Assembly (NCBI RefSeq): GCF_022346925.1
Contig: NZ_JAKRNJ010000003.1
Span: 372,001 to 436,000 of the forward strand
Length of the DNA stretch: 64,000 bases
Reading direction: 5' to 3'
Source: Microvirga sp. ACRRW
Lineage (GTDB): Bacteria > Pseudomonadota > Alphaproteobacteria > Rhizobiales > Beijerinckiaceae
In this document: positions 1-8,697 of the stretch, one piece after another
Layout of the letters: each line of letters begins with the position of its first letter
Numbering within the stretch: the stretch's first letter is position 1
Made by a program: the position numbers and the translations under genes
The notes under the pieces: generated by a model
The model's input: only the letters and a program-made list of their open reading frames with translations
What the model was told of the DNA's origin: nothing
Databases searched by the model: none

Positions 1-1099
1 CAAGGAAGTAATGGGCCGGCGCAAAATCGGGATGTTCCTTTACAAGGGCCTTGAGTCTCGCATCCCGTTCCACGGCGTCGAATTGAAGAGCATGCAAGAG
101 GGCAGTGGCGCGGGTGGGCGCATCCTCATGCAGTTCGGCATAGACCTGACGCGCCATGGCAGGGCCCTCATGCTCGCGCACGAGAGCCGCATAGCGCAGG
201 TGAGGATCGATAAACTCCAGACCCATGCGGGCGAAATTGTAATAGGCTCGATGAGCCCCGGAGATTTCGCCCTTCGCCTCGAAGAGCAGAGCTTTGTAAT
301 AAAGACCCGGCGCGGATTTGGAATCCTCGATCAATCCGCCTTTCTGCGAAATTTTGGAAAAGGTTTCCGCTGGATTAGTCGACAGCACAAGGCCCTGTGC
401 GACCTGTTGAGCAGGAGAGGGATTGGCCACGGAGGCGATCTGCGGCTCGGCAGGCAAGGCAAGGTGTCTGCCGATCAGGCCTGCTCCGGCCAGCAGGATC
501 GCCGCGAGGCATGCGCCTCCGAACCAAAGAGCCGCCTTTCGATTCATGCCCGGTATCGGACGCGCCGCTTCCGCCTCGATCTCCGTTCCCGGCCATGCGA
601 TGGCGAAGGTATGGATCGGGGCGGGAATATTCTTCACGGCCCGCTCACCGAGATCGATGAAGGGCACGGAAACCTCGCCCGCAACCACCTCATGCACGGC
701 TTGCGAGACGCAAACCCCGCCGGGCTTCGCCAGATTTTCGAGGCGGGCGGCGAGATTGACGGCCATGCCGAGGAGGTCGCCGTTGCGCTCGGTGACCTCG
801 CCCATGGATATGCCGATGCGGAGCTGCAGCCAGCGCTGGGGCGGATGGGACAGATTGCGCGCCCTGATCGCTTCCTGGATGTCGATGGCGGCACGCACGG
901 CCTTCAAAGGGGTTTCGAACTCGCACATGATCGAGTCGCCGGCCGTGTTGAAGATTTTTCCGCCATGCCGGGCAATAAAGGTCTCGCAGGCCCGGTGATA
1001 GGCTGTCAGCCTCCGGAGCGTGCCCTCTTCATCTTCAGCGACCAGCCGTGAGAAGCTCACGACGTCGCTGGCCAGGATTGTCGCCGTTCTGCGTCTCAT
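1..1099 (-). CDS. Class III adenylate/guanylate cyclase, 3' end cut by window
   Basis: This open frame starts with ATG at 1099 and runs without a stop to base 1, giving about 366 visible residues. The first ~170 residues are a class III nucleotide cyclase catalytic domain: metal-binding Asp12 in ILASDVVSFSRL, Asp55 in NTAGDSIMCEF, and the VNLAARLE motif that carries the transition-state Asn and Arg. A transmembrane helix follows at about residues 190-207 (FGGACLAAILLAGAGLIG). The region after it looks helical and TPR-like (YYKALLFEAKGE, HRAYYNFARMG). Known members make cAMP from ATP and pass signals through the C-terminal half. A GGGAAG sequence lies upstream of the ATG. Substrate (ATP rather than GTP) is inferred from the family. 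The true C-terminus is outside the window. Confidence 0.88.
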   Translation of the reverse strand, partial: MRRRTATILASDVVSFSRLVAEDEEGTLRRLTAYHRACETFIARHGGKIFNTAGDSIMCEFETPLKAVRAAIDIQEAIRARNLSHPPQRWLQLRIGISMGEVTERNGDLLGMAVNLAARLENLAKPGGVCVSQAVHEVVAGEVSVPFIDLGERAVKNIPAPIHTFAIAWPGTEIEAEAARPIPGMNRKAALWFGGACLAAILLAGAGLIGRHLALPAEPQIASVANPSPAQQVAQGLVLSTNPAETFSKISQKGGLIEDSKSAPGLYYKALLFEAKGEISGAHRAYYNFARMGLEFIDPHLRYAALVREHEGPAMARQVYAELHEDAPTRATALLHALQFDAVERDARLKALVKEHPDFAPAHYFL

Positions 1100-1166
1100 C
1101 CGTGACCCTGCTTCCCGAAAGGACTTTCAGCGAGCCCTCGCTCTAAACCGGCGGTTTCGAGCTTAT

Positions 1167-1203
1167 GGAAACTGACCCAGGGTCAATATGTTATACAGTT
1201 TCC
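1167..1203. promoter_or_regulatory. Inverted repeats upstream of the cyclase gene
   Basis: GGAAACTG at 1167-1174 is matched by CAGTTTCC at 1196-1203, and inside this sits TGACCC-A-GGGTCA at 1173-1185. The nested palindromes lie in the promoter region of the cyclase gene that starts at 1099. They could be an operator; no regulator is identified. Confidence 0.35.
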
Positions 1204-1240
1204 GATTAAATCAAGGTCTACGAAACCTATTTGAAGAAAA

Positions 1241-1263
1241 GAAAGGGCTTGGACAGCCCTTTT
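1241..1263 (-). terminator. Rho-independent terminator of the small coiled-coil gene
   Basis: AAAGGGCT (1242-1249) pairs perfectly with AGCCCTTT (1255-1262) around a 5-nt loop, with A/T-rich flanks on both sides. Read on the minus strand, the hairpin is followed by a T-rich run. It lies just past the stop codon at 1298. Confidence 0.7.
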
Positions 1264-1297
1264 CTTCAGAGTCAAGCTGAGCCCGGGAAGCTGGGCG

Positions 1298-1585
1298 TCA
1301 GTTCACGGAACCGTTGCCGCCCGAGAGCAGCGGCAAGAGTGCGTCTTTGAGCGCTTTCATCTGCAATTGGGTTTCCGCCTGCGCCTGAGGGCCGTCCGCA
1401 TCCGGATTGAGGAGTGCGCGCAGGCGGGCATTCTCCAGGGCGAGGCGATCATTCTCGGCCATGAGGATCGCCACCTTTTCCTCCGCGACGCGCAGGCGGG
1501 CCTGCGCTTCGTTGCGCTCCTGCTCCCGTAACTGCACCCGGTCGCGCCAGAGGCGGCTCGCAACGGTTTCCGTTCCTTCCATCAT
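1298..1585 (-). CDS. Small coiled-coil protein of unknown function
   Basis: The protein is 95 residues long. Its central part (about residues 12-65) is a charged heptad-like helix (REQERNEAQARLRVAEEKVA, then ENDRLALENARLRALL), a typical leucine-rich coiled coil. The start at 1585 (or the adjacent ATG at 1582) is chosen because AGGAG sits 6 nt upstream. A longer frame upstream would run into the neighbouring gene. No signal peptide or membrane segment is visible. It lies downstream of the glutathione S-transferase on the same strand and is followed by a clear terminator. I do not recognise the family; oligomerisation is the only property that can be inferred. Confidence 0.65.
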   Translation of the reverse strand: MMEGTETVASRLWRDRVQLREQERNEAQARLRVAEEKVAILMAENDRLALENARLRALLNPDADGPQAQAETQLQMKALKDALLPLLSGGNGSVN

Positions 1586-1661
1586 CGTCGGCTCCTGGTG
1601 TGATGTTCTGTCAGAGCTTTCCATCGCGCAGGCTCTCTTAAGGGATTGTTGCCGAGAAAGG

Positions 1662-2372
1662 TTAACCATCCAGCTCCGGATAGTGCCGGAAGATGCCTTC
1701 CTCGTTGAAGGGGATGCGGCGCGGACTCTCGAGATAGGCCTTGATCCGGGGACGCTCGGCGACGGCGTCATGCTGGGCTGAAACCTTCGGCGCTTCCTTC
1801 AGCGCGCGCTTCGCGGCTTTCGGAAAGGCATAGAGCAGGCCTTCCACCACCTGGAACAAGGAGAGATCCACATAAGTGAGCGAGCTCCCGACGAGATGCC
1901 CGCTGCCCGATGGATTGCGCGTGATGATCGTCTCGAACCAGTCGAGAAATTTCGGGATGCGCTCCTTGCGGTATTCGGCGGAGCGCTTGAGCGCTTCTTC
2001 CTTCTGGTCCTCGTAGTAGAGACCGACACCGATGGGATGATGCGTGTCGTGAGCCTCGGCGACGAAGTCGGCAATGGTGAGTTGGATCTGGTGTGTCCAA
2101 AGACCTCCTGCCGGGTCTTTCGGTGCAAGGTTATGCCGCGCTCCGATAAAAAGAAGGATCGCCGCCGTCTGGCCGATGATCGTCTCACCTACCTTCAGGA
2201 AGGGTGGCGCGAAAGGCGGATGCTCCGCATGGTCCATCATCCGCATCATTACGGCGATGCCTTCCGACTCCCGCCCCACGTCGATGTAATCGGCTCCCGC
2301 TTCCTCCAGCGCCAGCCGCACGAACTCGCCGCGTCCTTGGATGGTGGGCCAGTAATAGAGTTCGTACGACAT
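1662..2372 (-). CDS. Glutathione S-transferase family protein
   Basis: The 236-residue protein begins MSYELYYWPTIQGRGEFVRL, the beta-1/alpha-1 signature of a thioredoxin-fold GST with the catalytic Tyr near residue 7 or 8 as in alpha/mu/pi/sigma classes. A helical C-terminal domain follows from about residue 90, with a typical LTYVDLSLFQVVEGL segment. GSTs conjugate glutathione to electrophiles or reduce peroxides in the cytoplasm. The length is normal for the family. GGAG lies about 8 nt upstream of the start. It is the first of a minus-strand pair with the small coiled-coil gene. The substrate cannot be told from the sequence. Confidence 0.85.
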   Translation of the reverse strand: MSYELYYWPTIQGRGEFVRLALEEAGADYIDVGRESEGIAVMMRMMDHAEHPPFAPPFLKVGETIIGQTAAILLFIGARHNLAPKDPAGGLWTHQIQLTIADFVAEAHDTHHPIGVGLYYEDQKEEALKRSAEYRKERIPKFLDWFETIITRNPSGSGHLVGSSLTYVDLSLFQVVEGLLYAFPKAAKRALKEAPKVSAQHDAVAERPRIKAYLESPRRIPFNEEGIFRHYPELDG

Positions 2373-2429
2373 GGAAGGCTCCGGATATCTGCATCACCAC
2401 GAGGAAGGATGGTGCTGCCATGCCCGATG

Positions 2430-2918
2430 TCAAAGGCTGTCTTCAGCCATTCTCTTCAGGGCCTCTCCTTCGAGGCGCAAATGCCGGTGGTGAAGATCGC
2501 GCATGCCGATGGCCTCGTAGAAGCGGATGGCGGGTCGCCCTTCCTCGACAAAGAGTTCGATGCGGATCCAGCCGCGCTCACGCGCGATCTTCGCGACGCC
2601 AGCCATGAGCGCCTGTGCAGCGCCTGAGCGGCGCTCTTCCGGCTGCACGTAAAGAGCATGGACGATGCCCATGGGCTTGCCGCGCCATCCGGCATAGCCG
2701 CGAAAGAACGAGATGAAACCGACAGGTTTGTCGCCGCGCTCGGCGATCAAAGCTTCGAAGAGCGGATCGGCGCCGAAGCCGTTCGTCTTGATGTCATCTG
2801 CCGAGACCCAAGGCGCTTGGCCTGGCAGATGATCCTCGATCAGGCCTGCGGTGAGGCGGAAGATCGTTTCCGCATCATCAGCCACGGCTTTCCGCACATG
2901 AAGCGCCGAACTCTTCAT
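2430..2918 (-). CDS. GNAT-family N-acetyltransferase
   Basis: This 162-residue protein has the GNAT fold. The acetyl-CoA pyrophosphate loop is seen in LYVQPEERRSGAAQALM (about residues 90-106), a match to the Q/RxxGxG/A motif A, and the C-terminal RPAIRFYEAIGM is the usual motif B segment. It is a single-domain enzyme of ordinary length. The acceptor (amine, antibiotic, polyamine or protein) is not predictable. It is only 14 bp downstream of the polA stop on the same strand's far side, meaning polA ends at 2933 after this gene's start at 2918; the two may be cotranscribed. Confidence 0.85.
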   Translation of the reverse strand: MKSSALHVRKAVADDAETIFRLTAGLIEDHLPGQAPWVSADDIKTNGFGADPLFEALIAERGDKPVGFISFFRGYAGWRGKPMGIVHALYVQPEERRSGAAQALMAGVAKIARERGWIRIELFVEEGRPAIRFYEAIGMRDLHHRHLRLEGEALKRMAEDSL

Positions 2919-2932
2919 CGAGCACCTTTGGC

Positions 2933-5900
2933 CTAATGCGCCTCGTCCCAGTTCTGCGCGGCGCGGGCTTCAACGGCTAGCGGGACTTTCAGGGTCACGG
3001 CCGGGAAGGGCGCTTCCGTCATCACACGCGAGATCACGGGAAGCGTTGCCTCCACTTCGTCGTCGGGCGCTTCGAATACCAGTTCGTCGTGCACCTGCAG
3101 CAGCATGCGCGCGGAGAGGCGCTCGGCCTTGAGGGCATCCTCCATGCGGATCATGGCGCGGCGGATGATGTCGGCGGCGGTGCCTTGGATCGGCGCGTTG
3201 ATGGCCTGACGCTCCACGCCCGCACGTTCGGATGGGTTCGGCGACTTGATCTGCGGGTAGTGGCACACGCGCCCGAAGAGCGTGGTCACATAGCCCTTCT
3301 CCTTACAGAACTTTTTCGTCTCGTCCATGTAGTTGCGGATGCCTGGGAACTGCTCGAAGTACTGCTTGATGAAGGCTGAGGCTTCCGAGTTGCCGATGCC
3401 GAGGCGCGTGGCGAGGCCGAAGGCCGAGATGCCGTAGATGATGCCGAAATTAATGGTCTTCGCCTGACGGCGCAGATCGGATGTCATCTGGTCGAGCGGC
3501 ACGCCGAACATGGCGGAGGCGGTGGCCGCATGAATGTCGATGCCATTCGCGAACGCTTCCTGAAGCTGCGGAATGTCGGCGATATGCGCAAGCAGGCGCA
3601 GCTCGATCTGGCTGTAATCCGCCGAGATGATCTTGTGTCCTTCGGGCGCAACGAAAGCCTTTCGGATCTTGCGGCCCGCCTCGGTGCGGATCGGAATGTT
3701 CTGCAGGTTCGGATCGGATGAGGAGAGGCGGCCCGTCGTCGTAGCCGCAAGTGAGAAGGAGGTGTGCACCCGCTTCGTCTCGGGATGCATGTGATCCTGC
3801 AGCGTATCCGTATAGGTGGATTTCAGCTTCGCGAGCTGGCGCCATTCGAGGATTTTCGCGGGCAGTTCGTGACCAGCTTGAGCCAATTCATCGAGCAGTG
3901 TCGCGGGCGTCGCCCATTGGCCGGAAGGCGTCTTCTTCGCGCCGGGCAGGCCCATCTTGCCGAAAAGAATATCGCCGATCTGCTTCGGTGAGCCGAGGGC
4001 GAATTTCTCGCCCGCCATCTCGTGGATCTCGTCTTCGAGGCGCGCGAGCGTCTGCGCGAAATCGCCCGACAGGCGGCTCAAGATCTGCCGGTCCACGAGA
4101 ATGCCGCGCATCTCCATGCGCGCGATCACGTCGACGAGCGAACGCTCCAGCGTCTCGTAGACAGTGGCGCGATGTTCGGAGACGAGACGGGGTTTCAGAA
4201 CCTGCCAGAGACGCAGCGTAACATCCGCATCTTCGGCGGCATAAGCGGTCGCCTTGGAGATTTCGACCTTGTCGAAGGTCACCTTGTTCCGGCCCGTACC
4301 GGCGACCTCGGAGAAGCTGATGGGCGCGTGTCCAAGATGACGGCGCGACAGCTCGTCCATGCCGTGCGAGCCTTTGCCCGCATCGAGCACGTAGGAGATC
4401 AGCATCGTGTCGTCGATGGGGCGCAGATCGATGTTGTGGCGCTTGAACACGATCCAGTCGTATTTCAGGTTCTGTCCGATCTTCAGCACCGATGCGTCCT
4501 CCAGCATCGGGCGGACCGCATCGAGCGCGTCGGTGACCGGGATCTGTCCCTTCACGAGACCGCCGCCGAAGAGATCGGATTCGTCGCGGTGCTGCAGCGG
4601 CACATAGCAGGCCTTACCCGGTGCGAGCGCCAGCGAGAAACCGACCATGTCCGCACGGTTCGCGTCGAGATCGCTCGTTTCCGTATCGACGGCGACATAG
4701 CCCTGTGCAGTGGCCTGCGCGACCCATTCCTTCAGGCGCGCGAGATCCGTGATCGTCTCGTAGGACGACGTGTCGATGGGAACGGATGAGGCTTCCGTCG
4801 CGCGCTTGCCCGCAAGCTGCGACGGCGTGCCGATACCCTCGATGGGTTTGCGTGCGGCGCCCGTTTCCGGCAGGTCCATGCCTGCGAAAGGATCGACATC
4901 GCCGGAAGCCGCTTCGCCTTTCTCGAACAGCGGCGGCTCGGTATTCGCTCCGCCAAATCCGCCGCTGCGCTCCCACTTGATCGCCTCGCCGCCCGGCATC
5001 AGGCGCGGATCGGGCTCGATGGCGGCGGGGTCGGCATCGTAGATTTCCGCGATGCGGCGCGTGAGCGTGCTGAACTCCATGGCTTTCAGGAAGCCGACGA
5101 GAGTCTTGGCATCGGGCTCCGGCATGCGCAGATCGTCGAGCGGCACGGGCACCGGCGCTTCGCAATCGAGCGTCACGAGCTTCTTGGAAAGGCGTGCGGC
5201 TTCCGCGTTGTTGATCAGCGTCTCGCGCCGCTTGGGCTGCTTGATCTCGTTCGCGCGCTCCAGAAGCGTTTCGAGATCGCCATATTCCTTGATCAGCTGC
5301 GCGGCAGTCTTGAGGCCGATGCCGGGCACACCCGGCACGTTGTCCGACGTGTCGCCCATGAGCGCGAGAACGTCGCCGATCTTCTCCGGCGGAATGCCCT
5401 CCCATTTCTCGATGACGGCGGCTTCATCGAGGTTGCGCTCGGGGCGGTAGCCCGGCTTGCCCTTGGAGCCGGATTCGAAATCGTAGAAGCACACTTTCGG
5501 CCCGACGAGCTGCATCAGATCCTTGTCGGAGGAGATGATGAGCACATCCGCGCCACGCGCCTTCGCCTGCTGCGTATAGGTGGCGATGAGATCGTCCGCC
5601 TCGTAGCGCTGCAACTCCACGGGCTCCAGGCCGAAGGCGCGGATCGCCTCGCGCATCAGCGGCATTTGCACCTTCAGGTCTTCCGGCGCGTCGGGGCGGT
5701 GGCCCTTGTAATCCTCGTAGAGCTCCTTGCGGAACGAGCCCTCGGACTTGTCGAGCACGATAGCGAGATGCGTGGGCTTCAGGCCCGCCGCGCCGTCACG
5801 CATGAACTGCAGCAGCTTGGTGACGAACAGGCGCACGGCCCCCGTCGGCATGCCGTCCGAGCTGCGGGTATTGTACTTCTGGTCCTGGTTCATGGACTGG

Positions 5901-5980
5901 AAGTAGGCCCGGAAGATGAAGGAGGAGCCGTCGACGAGGAAGATGTGGTCGCCGGCTTGGACGGGACGGGAGGAAGCCAT
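2933..5980 (-). CDS. polA: DNA polymerase I, three-domain
   Basis: The 1015-residue enzyme fills gaps and removes RNA primers in replication and repair. The N-terminal 5' nuclease domain begins HIFLVDGSSFIFRAYFQ and contains SSDKDLMQLV. The 3'-5' proofreading domain keeps its catalytic set: Asp432 and Glu434 in VAVDTETSDL, then IGQNLKYDW and YAAEDADVTL. The polymerase domain has motif A SADYSQIELRLL (Asp788), motif B RRQAKTINFGIIYG (about 837-850) and motif C LQVHDELVFE (about 961-970). It is longer than the E. coli enzyme (928 residues) because of a Pro/Gly-rich linker between the first two domains. Nothing looks damaged, so proofreading is expected to be active. Confidence 0.97.
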   Translation of the reverse strand: MASSRPVQAGDHIFLVDGSSFIFRAYFQSMNQDQKYNTRSSDGMPTGAVRLFVTKLLQFMRDGAAGLKPTHLAIVLDKSEGSFRKELYEDYKGHRPDAPEDLKVQMPLMREAIRAFGLEPVELQRYEADDLIATYTQQAKARGADVLIISSDKDLMQLVGPKVCFYDFESGSKGKPGYRPERNLDEAAVIEKWEGIPPEKIGDVLALMGDTSDNVPGVPGIGLKTAAQLIKEYGDLETLLERANEIKQPKRRETLINNAEAARLSKKLVTLDCEAPVPVPLDDLRMPEPDAKTLVGFLKAMEFSTLTRRIAEIYDADPAAIEPDPRLMPGGEAIKWERSGGFGGANTEPPLFEKGEAASGDVDPFAGMDLPETGAARKPIEGIGTPSQLAGKRATEASSVPIDTSSYETITDLARLKEWVAQATAQGYVAVDTETSDLDANRADMVGFSLALAPGKACYVPLQHRDESDLFGGGLVKGQIPVTDALDAVRPMLEDASVLKIGQNLKYDWIVFKRHNIDLRPIDDTMLISYVLDAGKGSHGMDELSRRHLGHAPISFSEVAGTGRNKVTFDKVEISKATAYAAEDADVTLRLWQVLKPRLVSEHRATVYETLERSLVDVIARMEMRGILVDRQILSRLSGDFAQTLARLEDEIHEMAGEKFALGSPKQIGDILFGKMGLPGAKKTPSGQWATPATLLDELAQAGHELPAKILEWRQLAKLKSTYTDTLQDHMHPETKRVHTSFSLAATTTGRLSSSDPNLQNIPIRTEAGRKIRKAFVAPEGHKIISADYSQIELRLLAHIADIPQLQEAFANGIDIHAATASAMFGVPLDQMTSDLRRQAKTINFGIIYGISAFGLATRLGIGNSEASAFIKQYFEQFPGIRNYMDETKKFCKEKGYVTTLFGRVCHYPQIKSPNPSERAGVERQAINAPIQGTAADIIRRAMIRMEDALKAERLSARMLLQVHDELVFEAPDDEVEATLPVISRVMTEAPFPAVTLKVPLAVEARAAQNWDEAH

Positions 5981-6056
5981 GGGTCTCGGACGTTGAGAGA
6001 ATTCGACCCGCTACAGATAGTGTTTTCAGGGGCCGATGGCTACGTCCGCGGCTTCG

Positions 6057-7265
6057 TTATGCAGCCTTGAGGCGTGCCAAATCGAGGTCGAGTTCCCTCA
6101 GCGCCTGCATCACCACGCCCTCGGTGAGAAGATCGAGGGAGGATTCCACCACGTGGATGGCGGCAAGCGCCCTGAGTTCCGGAATGGTCTGCGATTCGAG
6201 GGCGGCCTCGAAGGAGGGGCGCAAAAGGCCCATGGCCCGGGTACCGGGGCCGCAGATCACGATATGGTCCGGCTCCAGCGTCTGGATCAGGATCGCCACC
6301 GCATCGCCCAGCACCTCGCCGGCTTCCTGGAACAGGTTGAGGAGGGCGGGATCCCCCGCGCGGGCCTGCTCCACGATGGTGCCCATGGCCTCCTCGCCCG
6401 GCAGCAGCAGGGTGGGGGCGGGGCGGTGGTCGATGAGCTGCGCGTCCCGGTGCAGGGCGTAATCGGCGAGATAAGCCTCGATGCAGCCGCGCCCGCCGCA
6501 GCGGCATTGCGGGCCGCTCCGGCGCAGGCGCACATGGCCGAACTCGCTGCCGCCGAAGCGCGCGCCGCGATACAGCTCGCCTTGGATGAGAAAGCCCATG
6601 CCAACGCCGTCGCCCACCATCAGGCAGGCGGTGCGGCCTGAGCGGAAATCGGGATTGAGCTGGGCGATGGCAAACGCCATGGCGCTGGCGTCGTTCTCGA
6701 TCAGCACTGGCTTGCCGAGCCGCTCATTCAGGCCCGCCGCCAAGGGGAGATCGCGGGTGCCGAGCACCGGGCTCCAGGCCACGACGCCGTCCCGCGTATC
6801 CACATAGCCCTGGCAGGCGAGGCCGATGGCCTTCACATCCGTTGCGCCGGTTTCCTTGGCGAAGGCGGTGATGGTCTCGGCCAGGACATCCATCAGCTCC
6901 TCGGCCCCGAGATTGCGCAGCGGCTTCTCGATATGGCGGCTCGCCCGGTTGCGGCCTGCGCTGTCCACCAGGCGAAGCTCGATGCGGTTGAAGCCGGTCC
7001 ATACGCCGATGACGCAGCCCAGCGAATCCGCAAAGAACAGGCGCGTCTTGGGGCGGCCCCGGATCAGGCCCGTGCCTTGATCCGCCGCCTCGTCCGCCAT
7101 CAGGATTCCCTCGTCCAGGAAACTCGCCGTCAGCTCAGAGACGCTCGCCGGGCTCATGCCGAGATGCTGGCCGATTTCCACCCGCGCCATGGGGCCTTCC
7201 CGGCGCAAAGCGTCCAGAAGACGCCGCCGGGCGGTTTCGCGGGGGGAGAGGGGAGGTGTGGTCAT
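6057..7265 (-). CDS. ROK-family transcriptional repressor (XylR/NagC type)
   Basis: The 402-residue protein has an N-terminal winged helix-turn-helix (about residues 14-65, ARVEIGQHLGMSPASVSELT) followed by a ROK sugar-binding domain. The ROK zinc motif is present as CRCGGRGCIEAY, with the upstream EFGHVR supplying the His. Such regulators release DNA when they bind a sugar. The gene is divergent from a xylose-type ABC importer starting at 7493, and two similar palindromes lie between them, so it most likely represses that operon and itself. It lacks an obvious catalytic sugar-kinase role in this context. The inducer is inferred to be xylose or a related aldose. Confidence 0.9.
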   Translation of the reverse strand: MTTPPLSPRETARRRLLDALRREGPMARVEIGQHLGMSPASVSELTASFLDEGILMADEAADQGTGLIRGRPKTRLFFADSLGCVIGVWTGFNRIELRLVDSAGRNRASRHIEKPLRNLGAEELMDVLAETITAFAKETGATDVKAIGLACQGYVDTRDGVVAWSPVLGTRDLPLAAGLNERLGKPVLIENDASAMAFAIAQLNPDFRSGRTACLMVGDGVGMGFLIQGELYRGARFGGSEFGHVRLRRSGPQCRCGGRGCIEAYLADYALHRDAQLIDHRPAPTLLLPGEEAMGTIVEQARAGDPALLNLFQEAGEVLGDAVAILIQTLEPDHIVICGPGTRAMGLLRPSFEAALESQTIPELRALAAIHVVESSLDLLTEGVVMQALRELDLDLARLKAA

Positions 7266-7272
7266 GGCATTT

Positions 7273-7295
7273 ATTTATTCACGCAACGAATAAAT
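7273..7295. promoter_or_regulatory. Predicted ROK operator 1
   Basis: ATTTATTC (7273-7280) and GAATAAAT (7288-7295) form a perfect 8-bp inverted repeat with a 7-bp spacer. It lies 8 bp upstream of the repressor start codon. The TTATTC/GAATAA arms resemble the A/T-rich NagC/Mlc-type sites of this family. Function is inferred. Confidence 0.6.
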
Positions 7296-7370
7296 CATCG
7301 TGGGATAAAAAGGCTATCCGACCAAATAATGAGATCGCAGCCGCTTGAACGCTAGGTTGAGTAGGATAAT

Positions 7371-7389
7371 TATTTCCCCGCTCGAAATA
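7371..7389. promoter_or_regulatory. Predicted ROK operator 2
   Basis: TATTTC (7371-7376) and GAAATA (7384-7389) form a perfect 6-bp inverted repeat with the same 7-bp spacer as operator 1, about 100 bp upstream of xylF. The matching geometry supports binding by one dimeric repressor at both ends of the intergenic region. Confidence 0.6.
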
Positions 7390-7492
7390 TAACGCATGGC
7401 AGCGTGAGCCAACGTTCGTCAACCCGCCAAGGGGAGACAGCCTGCCATGAGCACAGGGCCTTGCAGGGAATTCCGGGCCCAGGAGGAAATCT

Positions 7493-8539
7493 ATGTCGTT
7501 CAAGAAGCACGCTCTCATCAGCCTTGCCGCCTTGGCTCTCTCCACCTCCGCCGCCCTCGCGCAGGCCAAGGGTCCGGTGGTCGGCGTGAGCTGGTCGAAC
7601 TTCCAGGAAGAGCGCTGGAAGACGGACGAGGCCGCCATCAAGGCTGCGGTCGAGAAGGCCGGCGGCACCTATGTGTCGGCCGACGCCCAGTCTTCGCCCG
7701 CCAAGCAGCTCACCGATATCGAAAGCCTGATCTCCCGCGGCGCCAAGGCGCTGATCATTCTGGCGCAGGATGCGGACGCCGTTCGCCCGGCCGTCGAGAA
7801 GGCGGTCGCCGAAGGCATCGCGGTGGTGGGCTATGACCGCCTCATCGAAATTCCGCAGGCCTTCTATCTCACCTTCGACAACGTCGAGGTGGGTCGTCTC
7901 CAGGCCCGTGAAGTGCTGAAGCTGAAGCCCGAGGGCAATTATGCCTTCATCAAGGGATCGGGCGCCGATCCGAACGCCAACTTCCTGTTCCAGGGCTCGA
8001 TGGAAGTGCTGAAAGCCGCCATCGATTCCGGCAAGATCAAGAATGTCGGCGAGGCCTACACGGATGGCTGGCTGCCCGCCAACGCGCAGCGGAACATGGA
8101 GCAGTTCCTCACCAAGAACAACAACAAGATCGACGCCGTGATCGCCGCCAATGACGGCACCGCAGGCGGCGCGATCGCAGCGCTGAGCGCACAGGGTCTC
8201 GCAGGCACCGTGCCGGTCTCCGGCCAGGACGCCGACAAGGCCGCTCTGAACCGCGTCGCTCTCGGCACGCAGACCGTGACCGTGTTCAAGGACGCCCGCG
8301 AACTCGGCCGCAACGCCGCTGAAATCGCGGTGCAGCTCGCCAGCGGCAAGAAGCTCGCCGACATCCAGGGCGCGAAGCCGTGGAACCTCGGCCCGAAGAA
8401 GCAGAACATGACCGCTCTCTTCCTCACCCCCGTCGCGATCACGAAGGACAACCTCGACGTGGTCATCAAGGCAGGCTGGGCTTCCAAGGAAGTCGTCTGC
8501 CAGGGCGTGAAGGCAGGCTCGGTGAAGGCCTGCAACTAA
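7493..8539 (+). CDS. xylF: Xylose-type ABC transporter substrate-binding protein
   Basis: The 348-residue periplasmic protein starts with a cleavable signal peptide ending in AALAQA. The mature part follows XylF closely: [33 protein letters not shown] and [14 protein letters not shown] are the ligand-loop segments of the D-xylose-binding family. It delivers sugar to the inner-membrane permease. GGAGG sits 7 nt upstream of the ATG. It is the first gene of xylF-xylH-xylG. A 158-nt gap with a large palindrome separates it from the permease, which usually allows more binding protein than permease to be made. Xylose is the best substrate guess; another aldopentose is possible. Confidence 0.9.
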   Translation: MSFKKHALISLAALALSTSAALAQAKGPVVGVSWSNFQEERWKTDEAAIKAAVEKAGGTYVSADAQSSPAKQLTDIESLISRGAKALIILAQDADAVRPAVEKAVAEGIAVVGYDRLIEIPQAFYLTFDNVEVGRLQAREVLKLKPEGNYAFIKGSGADPNANFLFQGSMEVLKAAIDSGKIKNVGEAYTDGWLPANAQRNMEQFLTKNNNKIDAVIAANDGTAGGAIAALSAQGLAGTVPVSGQDADKAALNRVALGTQTVTVFKDARELGRNAAEIAVQLASGKKLADIQGAKPWNLGPKKQNMTALFLTPVAITKDNLDVVIKAGWASKEVVCQGVKAGSVKACN

Positions 8540-8567
8540 GCAGACTTTTGCAAAATACGCCGCCTCC

Positions 8568-8673
8568 GTGTCATCCCCGGCCGGAGGCGGCAAAGCCGCT
8601 GGAGGGGAAGGGGATCCATATGCGCGCTGGCCTGTGGATCCCCTTCCCTCGCTTCGCTCGCCGGGGATGACAC
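8568..8673. repeat. Large nested palindrome between xylF and xylH (diverged repeat A)
   Basis: The outer arms are GTGTCATCCCCGG (8568-8580) and CCGGGGATGACAC (8661-8673). Inner arms GGGAAGGGGATCC (8605-8617) and GGATCCCCTTCCC (8636-8648) are also perfect. The outer arms resemble the ends of the repeats at 10800, 46410 and 52196, but the interior differs. In RNA it would form a strong hairpin after the xylF stop. Confidence 0.8.
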
Positions 8674-8697
8674 TTCATTGATGAATTGCGTGACACC

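Noticed and set aside
11..1051. 346-codon plus-strand open frame at the left edge
   Set aside because: The minus strand reads as a class III cyclase with all expected motifs, so this is its shadow.
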